Below the pieces are notes generated by a model. The model saw only the letters and a program-made list of their open reading frames with translations, did not search any database and was not told where the DNA came from. From NCBI GenBank assembly GCA_949538655.1, contig CATISE010000083.1, positions 1-16,586 on the forward strand: a DNA stretch of 16,586 nt, read 5' to 3'. A program made the position numbers and the translations under genes. Shown here piece by piece: positions 6,131 through 13,935 of the stretch. Every line of letters begins with the position of its first letter. The stretch's first letter is position 1. The stretch is from Marine Group II euryarchaeote MED-G33. GTDB taxonomy: Archaea > Thermoplasmatota > Poseidoniia > Poseidoniales > Thalassarchaeaceae.

Positions 6131-7969
6131 CTACAATCCAACTGCATTGTTGGGATCTTCCCACCAAGGTGGTGCTAGGAACCACCGATCATCGTTAACT
6201 GGGCGATCGACCAATGGCAAACCCAATGTTGAGGATTCATCCAGATTCACAGTCAAACCAAACGCAGCGCAGGTTGATGGGAGATAATCTTCCCCGGTTT
6301 CAGTCAATTCAATTCGAATCGAGTCACCGGCTTGCAAACGCACATCCAGCGGATTGAATTCCATCAGCATCGTGTAGGTTTGGCCGATTGGAGCAACAGG
6401 CTTGGCATCGTACCCGCCATCACGATAGCGTAGATCCATGGTTGCATGACCCAATCTCAAATCATCCGCATCGGAATACATGGTCGCGAAAATTTGTCCA
6501 CCATTACAACCACGCGGATTCACAGATAGATGCAGGGTTGGCAATCCAGAAATATGGATGTCTTCTGTCAATTCAGGCATGATAAACGTGGCCGAAGATG
6601 TAGCACTGACAACTCCACCTTGAGCGGTTGCAGTATCGAGTGTCGCTAGATCCCAAGTCAAATCTTCGGGTGGCCACGTTTCTTCGACATGCCACATTCC
6701 ATCATGAGTTTGAATTTGGACATGTGCATCGGGTTCTTCACCCAGATCCTTGAGATAATATTCGAACCAATTCCACAACTCAATGGCCCAATCCATTCGA
6801 GTCATATTCGGATATGCCTCACCGCCATACCCACTACCCAATTCACCATGTCTATCCGGTTGGTCGACGTAATTGTGTGCCCACTGGCCACTGATTGCAC
6901 GAGTGTGAATTCCAGCATCACGTAGCATTTGGTAGGCCGGGAATGCGTGATAGGGGTCTACGTTCCAATCTTGAAGTCCCCAAACAATGTAGACACTACC
7001 GTTGTAATTTTCAATGACATCTCCGAGATGGTATCTCTCTTCCCAGTAATCAGACCAATCTGCTCCTCCAAACTCTGCGGCGAGTGAAGTAGTAACCGGC
7101 ATTGCAGGTCCCACAACATCATCACTACAAATTCGTAAATCATCAGTCGTCATATCAGATGTTGCTCCTTGATAGGCCAGATCATATCCCACAGCCCTGA
7201 ACTCACTACTACCATTTCGATAGAACATTTGTTGGACACCAATACTACCAGAAATTGGTACAATTGTTTTCAGATGTTCAGAAGGATTCTGCGCTGCTTC
7301 CCAATTGGTGGTTCCCGCGTATGATTTGCCCATTAGTCCAACATTTCCATTGGACCATTCCTGTTTCCCCAACCAATCGACTGCAGCTTGAATTCCAACC
7401 TGTTCCCCAAGTCCTTTGACATCTTGACAATGTGTGGATTTTCCACTTCCAAATGTTGACACTTGAGCCAATGCATAGCCGTGTGGCACAAATTGATCCA
7501 AGACCCAAGCACCAACGCCCCCGTCTGGAACTGTGTTGGGGTTGGAGTCGCCATCGGCAACCTCAGTTCCGAAATCGTAGTAGGGATGGATGGTTGCAAT
7601 GACAGGTACAGTTTGCCCTTCTGGGACATCAGGTAGCCACAAAGCCACATGCATCAATGCCGGTTCTGGATAGCCTGCATCTTGTTCACTTGCCGGTAGG
7701 TCTACTTCGACAAAGTACTCACTTGGCCCGGTCCAATTGTAGGTGCCTGCAACGGGTAAACTGCTTCTCGTTCCGGTATAATCGAGGTCCATTTTGTGAC
7801 GATCTTGGAGTGGTACATTCCACGAACTGGAAGCACTATCATTCTCATTTTGTATAGCTCCTGAACCCCAAACGGATGCGAGGAACATGAATAGAACGAC
7901 GATGCCAATGGTAGCCCCAAGTGCAATGTTGAGTCGAAGGAACTCACGTCGTTCTTCACCCTCCGCCAT
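6131..7969 (-). CDS. Membrane-anchored CocE/NonD-type (peptidase S15) alpha/beta hydrolase
   Basis: From ATG 7969 the product has 612 residues. One N-terminal span (about 13-34) anchors an extracytoplasmic enzyme. The alpha/beta-hydrolase core has the nucleophile elbow GKSYAG (Ser216), a catalytic Asp in WGLQDWNVDP (Asp334 likely) and His in GQWAHNY (His365). The C-terminal part, from about residue 470 (MPELTEDIHISGLPTLHL), is the jelly-roll domain of X-Pro dipeptidyl-peptidase/CocE relatives, ending in the typical RLQAGDSIRIEL strand. Relatives hydrolyse acyl esters, beta-lactam-type amides or X-Pro peptides; which applies cannot be told. External peptide or ester breakdown would suit a heterotroph. 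The frame is open further upstream to 8233, but that would run into the cyclophilin gene; ATG 8023 (+18 residues) is the only other reasonable start. A GC-rich hairpin lies immediately before ATG 7969. Confidence 0.88.
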   Translation of the reverse strand: MAEGEERREFLRLNIALGATIGIVVLFMFLASVWGSGAIQNENDSASSSWNVPLQDRHKMDLDYTGTRSSLPVAGTYNWTGPSEYFVEVDLPASEQDAGYPEPALMHVALWLPDVPEGQTVPVIATIHPYYDFGTEVADGDSNPNTVPDGGVGAWVLDQFVPHGYALAQVSTFGSGKSTHCQDVKGLGEQVGIQAAVDWLGKQEWSNGNVGLMGKSYAGTTNWEAAQNPSEHLKTIVPISGSIGVQQMFYRNGSSEFRAVGYDLAYQGATSDMTTDDLRICSDDVVGPAMPVTTSLAAEFGGADWSDYWEERYHLGDVIENYNGSVYIVWGLQDWNVDPYHAFPAYQMLRDAGIHTRAISGQWAHNYVDQPDRHGELGSGYGGEAYPNMTRMDWAIELWNWFEYYLKDLGEEPDAHVQIQTHDGMWHVEETWPPEDLTWDLATLDTATAQGGVVSATSSATFIMPELTEDIHISGLPTLHLSVNPRGCNGGQIFATMYSDADDLRLGHATMDLRYRDGGYDAKPVAPIGQTYTMLMEFNPLDVRLQAGDSIRIELTETGEDYLPSTCAAFGLTVNLDESSTLGLPLVDRPVNDDRWFLAPPWWEDPNNAVGL

Positions 7970-7970
7970 G

Positions 7971-7989
7971 CACCGCCCTAGGGGCGGTG
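7971..7989. repeat. Perfect GC-rich inverted repeat next to the hydrolase start codon
   Basis: CACCGCCC (7971-7978), TAG, GGGCGGTG (7982-7989): 8-bp arms without mismatch and a 3-nt loop, ending one base before ATG 7969 (minus strand). In the hydrolase mRNA it would form a strong hairpin at position -2. As DNA it could be a dimer-binding operator between two divergent genes. Function is inferred only. Confidence 0.5.
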
Positions 7990-8039
7990 TGTCATGAGGA
8001 TGACGCTTGGCCGATGGGCTCATTTGTGACCGATAGTAC

Positions 8040-8045
8040 GGTGGG
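8040..8045 (+). promoter_or_regulatory. Ribosome binding site of the cyclophilin gene
   Basis: GGTGGG, with GGTG ending 5 nt before the ATG at 8049, matches the archaeal GGTGA-type Shine-Dalgarno core and supports this start. It suggests a leadered mRNA here, unlike several neighbours. Confidence 0.4.
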
Positions 8046-8048
8046 TCG

Positions 8049-9014
8049 ATGGCTGGACCCCGGATTACGATTCTGCTGGCTTTCTTGCTCATCTCAATGC
8101 CTCTTGCAGGTGCACAGAATGGGAATACACATTGGACCGACAATGAAATCGATCCTGCCACTTGGGAAGATGGTCCCGAATTGGAAGGGAGTCCAATGGA
8201 TATACCTCGACCGGGAGACCCTGTTTTGGTCATCGAAGTTACCTACAGACCTGGGCACTTATTTTCAGAAGTTGATGGTGAGATTTACATTGAATTATTT
8301 CCCGATTGGGCACCAATAACCGTTGCAAACATGATTCAGCATGTTGAAGTCGGATTGTATGATGGAATTTTCTTTCATCGGGTGATTGATGATTTCGTGA
8401 CACAAGCAGGCGATCCAACTTGTCAAACAATTGGCATTTATCCGGCCACAAGCCCACAATGTGGCGGCGGTGGTACTGGTGAAACCATTCCAATCGAGTT
8501 TAATGATAATCTATCACATGTGGATGGAGCTATCGGCATGGCCCGGGGGCAAGAACTTGATTCAGCAGATTCACAGTGGTATATCGCAGAAACAGAGGCA
8601 CATGGGCTTGACCAAGAGAACTCATCAGGTGGAGGCTACGCAACCTTCGGAGTCGTTCGCCAAGGCATGAGTCATGTACGGGCGATTGCAATGGTTCCTA
8701 CAACGGACGACCCATCCGGTTCCACAATCCAAAACCCAGCCTCTTCCGCGGGGCGACCCTTGTATGAAGTTCACATTTCGAGTATGAAAATGATTGGCGT
8801 AGTCGCTTCACCACCAGATTCCGGAGATGAGTCTGGAGGATTTGGAACCCTCATTACTGATGTTGGTGGCATTCTTTTCTGGGTCTCGATGTGGCTCTGG
8901 TCGTTTGCCCTATTGGGTGGCGTTGTATGGGCCATTCGACAAGATGGTTTACCCTTCTTTAGCGATCAAGAAATGGAGGAAGCGGTGGATGCTTTACTCA
9001 ATTTAGACCCCTAG
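8049..9014 (+). CDS. Membrane-anchored extracytoplasmic cyclophilin-type peptidyl-prolyl isomerase
   Basis: The 321-residue protein has a signal peptide (1-22, ending AGAQ), a cyclophilin domain (about 58-250) and one C-terminal span (about 270-296) with a short acidic tail inside. Cyclophilin motifs: YDGIFFHRVIDDFVTQAGDP (104-123) with the catalytic Arg111, Phe116 and Gln119; SQWYI (175-179) for canonical SQFFI; ATFGVV (198-203). Met61 and Phe113 of human CypA are replaced by Val117 and Tyr178, and the region of Trp121/His126 is altered (Tyr197), so cyclosporin binding is doubtful. An insert with Cys125 and Cys138 around a Gly run (134-143) may hold a disulphide. The enzyme should speed proline isomerisation in exported proteins, which suits the cluster of secreted proteins around it. 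The last 12 bases overlap the convergent cdsA gene. Confidence 0.92.
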   Translation: MAGPRITILLAFLLISMPLAGAQNGNTHWTDNEIDPATWEDGPELEGSPMDIPRPGDPVLVIEVTYRPGHLFSEVDGEIYIELFPDWAPITVANMIQHVEVGLYDGIFFHRVIDDFVTQAGDPTCQTIGIYPATSPQCGGGGTGETIPIEFNDNLSHVDGAIGMARGQELDSADSQWYIAETEAHGLDQENSSGGGYATFGVVRQGMSHVRAIAMVPTTDDPSGSTIQNPASSAGRPLYEVHISSMKMIGVVASPPDSGDESGGFGTLITDVGGILFWVSMWLWSFALLGGVVWAIRQDGLPFFSDQEMEEAVDALLNLDP

Positions 9015-9965
9015 TAATACCAGTGTCCAATACAATGCTGGTGCCACCAGAATAAACGAATCAACACGGTCTAGAATACCTCCATGTCCAGGGAGCATTT
9101 GTGACCAATCTTTCAATTCTAAATCACGCTTCAATGCTGATAGCATCAGATCACCCATGGTTCCAATGATCGCCATCATGACTGCCAATCCAGCGGTCTC
9201 CACAGCGGTCAATGGGTCGAGTAATGGTTGGGCTACATATCCAGCGATAGCCGCCATCATGACGCCTCCAAAAACACCCTCCCAGGTCTTCTTAGGTGAC
9301 AGGATTGGACGGAATTTGTGTTTGCCAAATATCCGTCCAAAAATGAGGGCAAAGGAATCGGTAATCGAGACATTGACGATCGCAAAAATGCAAGCCCCTA
9401 CACCGATTGGACCCAAATGCATCAAGAAGATTCCATGGATGAAGAACCAGATGAGAAGAAAGCCGATGAGTGCTCTTCCAACATCACTCGTGACATTTTC
9501 AGAACGATCCTGAACAATGGGTACAGCCCAAGTTCCGAACGCCCCTAGGAAGAGGGCGATTCCCAGCAAACCTGCACCCTGAGGTCCTGCCCAGGACAAG
9601 GCCTCGATTTCCGAGAGATTTGGATTCATGGCCAGCATGATCAATGCCAGCAAAACCACCATTCCAACCATTTGCATTCCCTTGTCATTTAATTGAATGG
9701 CAGTGCAATATTCTCGATGGGCTGCCAAAGCGAAAACTCCGACCAAGAGACCCCAAGTTGCAACACCAAACTCCAGTGATGCGAACAAGAAAAAGAGCAA
9801 TGGCGTTGCAACCAATGATCGAGTCCACAAGTTTCGAATGGCATCTTGGGATTGGTTCCATCTAAGTATTGCGAATACCAGTAGAAGGCCATACATGAAA
9901 CCCATGAAACCGAGCACATACGGCGCGGCCAAGGCGACTGCTTCAGTTTCGATTCCAATGTCCAT
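9003..9965 (-). CDS. cdsA: CdsA-type phosphatidate (CDP-diacylglycerol/CDP-archaeol) cytidylyltransferase
   Basis: This enzyme class transfers CMP from CTP to a phosphatidic acid or its archaeal ether analogue to make the CDP-lipid used for polar head groups. From ATG 9965 the protein has 320 residues with about eight membrane spans. The CDS signature is complete near the C-terminus: S276-x3-R280 start, KD, LPGHGGILDRVDS (291-303). SPKKTWEG (223-230) and TDSFALIFGRIFGKH (202-216) are the other conserved cytoplasmic motifs. These are the motifs of bacterial/eukaryotic CdsA rather than the shorter CarS family of most archaea. A GTG at 9998 would overlap the taw2 stop and add 11 residues; ATG is preferred. 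It lies downstream of taw2 on the same strand with a gap of 26 nt, so cotranscription is likely. A two-part stem may mask the start codon. Confidence 0.9.
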   Translation of the reverse strand: MDIGIETEAVALAAPYVLGFMGFMYGLLLVFAILRWNQSQDAIRNLWTRSLVATPLLFFLFASLEFGVATWGLLVGVFALAAHREYCTAIQLNDKGMQMVGMVVLLALIMLAMNPNLSEIEALSWAGPQGAGLLGIALFLGAFGTWAVPIVQDRSENVTSDVGRALIGFLLIWFFIHGIFLMHLGPIGVGACIFAIVNVSITDSFALIFGRIFGKHKFRPILSPKKTWEGVFGGVMMAAIAGYVAQPLLDPLTAVETAGLAVMMAIIGTMGDLMLSALKRDLELKDWSQMLPGHGGILDRVDSFILVAPALYWTLVLLGV

Positions 9966-10017
9966 GTGGTTCCGGTGTCGAAGTCGGTTCTTCAACACGA
10001 CACCGGTAAAGCATGGA
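9961..10017 (-). promoter_or_regulatory. Possible mRNA stem-loop at the taw2-cdsA junction
   Basis: Arms CCGGTGTCG (9972-9980) and CGACACCGG (9998-10006) are perfect 9-bp inverted repeats 17 nt apart. Outside them TCCATG (9961-9966) pairs with CATGGA (10012-10017), leaving a symmetric 5 x 5 internal loop. In the minus-strand transcript this covers the taw2 stop and places the cdsA ATG (9965-9963) inside the outer stem. It could couple cdsA translation to taw2 translation. Folding was judged by eye only. Confidence 0.35.
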
Positions 10018-10888
10018 TGTCAACCACGATATGGCGCTGGTGAGGTGCATACCACTTCACCCGTTCAACATGAACAACCGAGCAAGAAAACCGCCCGTCT
10101 TTCTCGAACTTTTGTGCTAAATTTGATGCCCATTTTTCTTCTTCGCCACTCTTTGCCAATCCGTGAACATGCAACATCCCTCCCTCCGATTTGAGAGCTT
10201 GAAGTGCAATTTTATACCCCTCTTCTGCAGAGGGTAGGAGGCCAAGGTTGACTCGATCAAATTCAGAGTCCAACTGTAGGTTTCGATTGTCCCCTTCAAG
10301 AATTGTGCAACGTCCTGCCAAATTGTTCGCCTTCAGAGACCATTTGAGAGCCCGAATTGCATCTGGATTCCATTCGCATGCGACAACATGTGCCGCACCA
10401 CGGCCATTCGCTCTCTCCCCACTCGGCCCCCTCGCTCCTTCGCTAAGGAATGGCAATGTGTAGTAACCAATGCCGGCATAGAGGTCGAGTATTTTTTCTC
10501 CTTCGTGGTTTTCATTTGCGATTCTTCCACGTTCGGTAACATTGCCCGCACTCCACATGCATTGGGTGAAATTGTATCCAAAGTCAATTCCGTGTTCTCG
10601 TCGAACAACCCAATCGTTCTCCCCCAGCAACAATTCTACGCCACTCTTTCGATAATCACCTTCAACCTCACCCATTCGAGCAACACGCTTGACATTGAGT
10701 GATTCAGCCACGATTTTCCAAAAACTTTGGTCCGTATTCCAACCTGGTTCAACAAACGCACTTTGTGGTAAAATCACAACATCAGAGAACTTTTCCCATT
10801 TGGTGGGGATGTTTCCTGGCAACTTCCCGTTCAGACTCTCAGTGAGCGCTTTTTCCAAGCGCGCATGAGGTGTCATAGTCGGGGCCAT
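9992..10888 (-). CDS. taw2: tRNA(Phe) wybutosine enzyme Taw2/TYW2 (aminocarboxypropyltransferase)
   Basis: Taw2 moves the 3-amino-3-carboxypropyl group of S-adenosylmethionine to C7 of 4-demethylwyosine at position 37 of tRNA(Phe), in archaea and eukaryotes. From ATG 10888 the protein has 298 residues. It shows the N-terminal region shared with Trm5 (KWEKFSDVVILP; YNFTQCMWSAGNVTER at 105-120), the SAM-binding motif ILDLYAGIGYYTLPF (133-147) and ACEWNPDAI (170-178). NLGLLPS (214-220) is the TYW2-type sequence, where Trm5 methyltransferases have an NLP-type motif, so Taw2 is preferred. A Gly/Arg-rich insert (about 151-164) sits between the first SAM motif and the following strand. A GTG at 10906 would add six residues; ATG 10888 lies 27 nt from the A/T box at 10912-10918. 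cdsA follows on the same strand. Confidence 0.9.
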   Translation of the reverse strand: MAPTMTPHARLEKALTESLNGKLPGNIPTKWEKFSDVVILPQSAFVEPGWNTDQSFWKIVAESLNVKRVARMGEVEGDYRKSGVELLLGENDWVVRREHGIDFGYNFTQCMWSAGNVTERGRIANENHEGEKILDLYAGIGYYTLPFLSEGARGPSGERANGRGAAHVVACEWNPDAIRALKWSLKANNLAGRCTILEGDNRNLQLDSEFDRVNLGLLPSAEEGYKIALQALKSEGGMLHVHGLAKSGEEEKWASNLAQKFEKDGRFSCSVVHVERVKWYAPHQRHIVVDIHALPVSC

Positions 10889-10911
10889 GCAGACTCGTTG
10901 AGCCACTACCC

Positions 10912-10918
10912 AATTAAA
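10912..10918. promoter_or_regulatory. Shared bidirectional TATA-like box (taw2 / 996-residue surface protein)
   Basis: AATTAAA, centred on 10915, is exactly 27 nt from ATG 10888 (minus) and 27 nt from ATG 10942 (plus). Read on the minus strand it is TTTAATT. It is the only A/T-rich run in the 53-nt gap. The spacing equals the archaeal TATA-to-start distance for leaderless mRNAs in both directions. Confidence 0.5.
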
Positions 10919-10941
10919 CCACCAGAGCAGGAAGTAGTTCT

Positions 10942-13932
10942 ATGACAGCACATCGGGCCAGGGTGGCATGGTTCATCCTCAGCCTGTTGATACTCTCGGG
11001 GGGCGCCCCTACGGTTTCTTCAGATCCTGGTGACGAAGAGGTTGTCAATACCATCTGTCAGACGTGGAATAGTACTTCGGGAATTTGTGATGACTACAAT
11101 TTTGCTGACGATGAAACAGCATCCATGGAATGGATCGAAGGGCGATACAATATCGCATTGGCCAATTCCACAGTCATGTCCGTAACCCTTGAATGGGCCA
11201 TTCACGAAATTCGTAGAGATGATCTCATGCTCGAAGATTTGCCACTGGGGAATGGTTCGGATGCATCGATGGATGGTATTCCAGCCGATTATATTCGCAA
11301 CTACTTGGATTATGTCACCCTTTCAGGTTCGACCGTAAGGAACATGCTTTCTGACTCCGTAACTTCTACTGTATCGAGTTTAATCAACAACGGGTTTGGA
11401 ACTGCTTCCGGTGTTCAAACCACATATGTGAACCAGATTGCATATGACGATCAAACCGTTGAATGCACAGATGATCGAGATCAAGATAGCGCTGATGAGG
11501 TTGCAGGGTTGCCCAATGATGCATACAATCCCCCGATTTGTCTGAGGACTACTCTCGCCATCAGTGTGGATCCATCCGAGCTTGGATTGACTGAAGTTGG
11601 AATGGATGTCGAGCGCGCCTATCAGGGACTGCTGACGATGGGTAGCCTTGTTCAAACCAACATGACTCTGGCCGCACTACCCGGTCACGCAGCCTCGTAC
11701 GAATTCGTCCCACCATCCTATGGTACAATTACAGCAGTTTCAGGTGATGGTAACCTAGTCCCCGCCATTTCAGGTGGCCACACTTACACCTATGCACGAT
11801 GGAATGTAGACCACAAAGATGCATCTGGTGAAGAATGGCTGAATCAATCTGCTTCGGTCACAATGGCCCGTCGAGAAACAACCACTCGCCCCGTTGCCCT
11901 AGATCTCGAAAATGATCGAGGAATCCGTGTCGATGTTGTTGTCGATGCTTCGGATGAACGAGCCACCACCATCGATGTGAGATTGGGGATTCACCATATC
12001 GCAATGGATACACTGGACAGTTGGGGTTGGGAATTCGTTGATGAGAATGTCACTGTACCTTGGGTCACATCCGATGGTTTGCGACTGGCTCACCATACCG
12101 GTTTGGCCAACCTTTCTGACTTCGCTGACAAAGTTCCAGTCACGGAACTGAATGAATTGATTTCTGAGCATAGTCCGGTTGACATTAACTTTGAACCATT
12201 TGAATTCTCATCTACAGATGGATTTGGGGGGCTTGATTTCATGCATCAACCCGGTGTCACCTGCTCCGAACCCTCTCCAAGCAATTGGTGTGTTTTAGGT
12301 GAGACCGCAATGAATGGAACCTACCCGATTTATCTCACCACACAATCAAACACATTTGACATGGATTTCGGCTCAATTGTAACCAGTCTAGCAGAGAAAT
12401 TTGATATTGATTTACTCGGTTTTGATCCATCGATCATCACACAGGATGATCGCGCAGCGATTCTCAACGGAATGGTTGTCAGTCGAGAGATTAGTTCACC
12501 GAGTTTGATTGATTGGATTCAGAGGGATATTCCAGCAGCAGATATCCAATTAGAGGTTATTTTGCCTGATTATATTCGATCTACCAACGGGAATCCTGGG
12601 ACGATTACACTCACGCACACACTTGGTGAACCAGAAAACCATGCGCTCTCGTTTACAGGCGCGCAACCCTACGATTGGAGGCATTCAATTTGTCGAGAAT
12701 CCAATTGTGGTGAAGACAGCTTAGACCTCATCTGTGGTCCCAATCAACGCACCTGTTTGGGCCTCAATCTCGATGTGGAATTTTCGGATTTAGACGTACA
12801 TGAATGGAGTCAGTCAATCGATATTCACGTTGCGGGAGAAATGGAATTCCTCCTTTACAGAATCGGGGTCCCGGACAGCTTGAATGATGAAATTCAGAGC
12901 ATCGATATGGAGGCGGTACCCGCTGATTTGATTCGTCGATTTGTTCATTTGGGGAATCAAATGGATGGTGGTTTGCTCGCCCCACTTGAAGATGGCCTCA
13001 CAGTTCCTTTTGATGGCGAAGATATTCCATTGGAATTGACAGCAGATGGGTTGAATAATTTCGCTAGTGAAATCGGAATAATCGTCGAACGTCAGGTCAA
13101 TGATGACATTCAATTTGCGATTGATGAGATCAATAGTGGTGGAGAAGTTTACCTCAAAGATCCAGGTTATATCTCCATCTCAGTTTCGATTGATGGCCTC
13201 GAACTATCACCTACAGTCGCTCTTTCTGATCTCCGCCCCATTCGTATTCATGTCGAGGTATCTCAAACCAATATTCACGCTGAATATATCGGTGGCTCTG
13301 GTACGAATGAGGAATTGGTATCCGAGAGCATGAATCTCTGGACCAACTCTCTATTGGGGGCCAATGACGGTGGAAGTGGCTTCGAAGTACCCCCTGGTGA
13401 AGACATCGTCATCGATGTTCCAACACCTTTCTTCGACATCGAAGATGAGGTGATTTCTCCATCGGTCAGACTTCGATTAACCCTGCCTTGGGGCATCAGT
13501 TTTTCCAACTTCAAATCTGAGCTGGGTCGCGGTGAAATCTCAGACAATGATGGGTCTCAAATGCTGACTTATTACGTTCCAATCTGTACTGAAGATATTG
13601 TTGAGGCCTGCGAGGATACATCGGACACGATGAGTTTCCGAGTGATCATCGGAATTGACTATATTCTCGCGCAGTTGGCTGTTTACATTGGAATATTACT
13701 GGCCTTATTGGTTGGTTTAATCATGCTCATTCGACGACGTAGACGCCGCAAACGGGAACGCAAGAAGGCCAAGGAAGAATCAGAGGTCGTCGGTCAAAGG
13801 TTGTCAGATCTCAGAGTAGTTGAGGACACCTCATACGGGAGTGATGGTTTACCTGACATGGGAGAGTTTGCAGGACTGGATAAAAAAGGAAACATTCCGA
13901 GTGAATCCTGGGAAGACGATTTCGATTTCTAA
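10942..13932 (+). CDS. Large type I membrane surface protein, unknown function
   Basis: The 996-residue product has a signal peptide (about 1-27, MTAHRARVAWFILSLLILSG then an APTVSS cleavage region), an ectodomain of some 880 residues, one span (about 907-930), a very basic stop-transfer stretch (RRRRRRKRERKKAK, 931-944) and a 52-residue acidic tail ending in EDDFDF. The ectodomain is acidic, beta-rich in appearance and carries closely spaced Cys pairs suggestive of disulphides, such as CQTWNSTSGIC near the N-terminus, CSEPSPSNWC mid-way, and CRESNC followed by CGPNQRTC further on. Several N-x-S/T sites could be glycosylated. I see no enzyme motif, PKD, cadherin or S-layer domain. ATG 10942 is 27 nt from the shared A/T box. 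It ends 3 nt from the uvrC stop. It may be an adhesion, envelope or assembly protein; the family is not recognised. Confidence 0.85.
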   Translation: MTAHRARVAWFILSLLILSGGAPTVSSDPGDEEVVNTICQTWNSTSGICDDYNFADDETASMEWIEGRYNIALANSTVMSVTLEWAIHEIRRDDLMLEDLPLGNGSDASMDGIPADYIRNYLDYVTLSGSTVRNMLSDSVTSTVSSLINNGFGTASGVQTTYVNQIAYDDQTVECTDDRDQDSADEVAGLPNDAYNPPICLRTTLAISVDPSELGLTEVGMDVERAYQGLLTMGSLVQTNMTLAALPGHAASYEFVPPSYGTITAVSGDGNLVPAISGGHTYTYARWNVDHKDASGEEWLNQSASVTMARRETTTRPVALDLENDRGIRVDVVVDASDERATTIDVRLGIHHIAMDTLDSWGWEFVDENVTVPWVTSDGLRLAHHTGLANLSDFADKVPVTELNELISEHSPVDINFEPFEFSSTDGFGGLDFMHQPGVTCSEPSPSNWCVLGETAMNGTYPIYLTTQSNTFDMDFGSIVTSLAEKFDIDLLGFDPSIITQDDRAAILNGMVVSREISSPSLIDWIQRDIPAADIQLEVILPDYIRSTNGNPGTITLTHTLGEPENHALSFTGAQPYDWRHSICRESNCGEDSLDLICGPNQRTCLGLNLDVEFSDLDVHEWSQSIDIHVAGEMEFLLYRIGVPDSLNDEIQSIDMEAVPADLIRRFVHLGNQMDGGLLAPLEDGLTVPFDGEDIPLELTADGLNNFASEIGIIVERQVNDDIQFAIDEINSGGEVYLKDPGYISISVSIDGLELSPTVALSDLRPIRIHVEVSQTNIHAEYIGGSGTNEELVSESMNLWTNSLLGANDGGSGFEVPPGEDIVIDVPTPFFDIEDEVISPSVRLRLTLPWGISFSNFKSELGRGEISDNDGSQMLTYYVPICTEDIVEACEDTSDTMSFRVIIGIDYILAQLAVYIGILLALLVGLIMLIRRRRRRKRERKKAKEESEVVGQRLSDLRVVEDTSYGSDGLPDMGEFAGLDKKGNIPSESWEDDFDF

Positions 13933-13935
13933 CGG

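Noticed and set aside
7970..8233. 88-codon upstream extension of the hydrolase frame
   Set aside because: It would overlap the signal peptide region of the divergent cyclophilin gene, and the translation is low-complexity Pro/Arg/Ser. The membrane anchor follows ATG 7969 directly.
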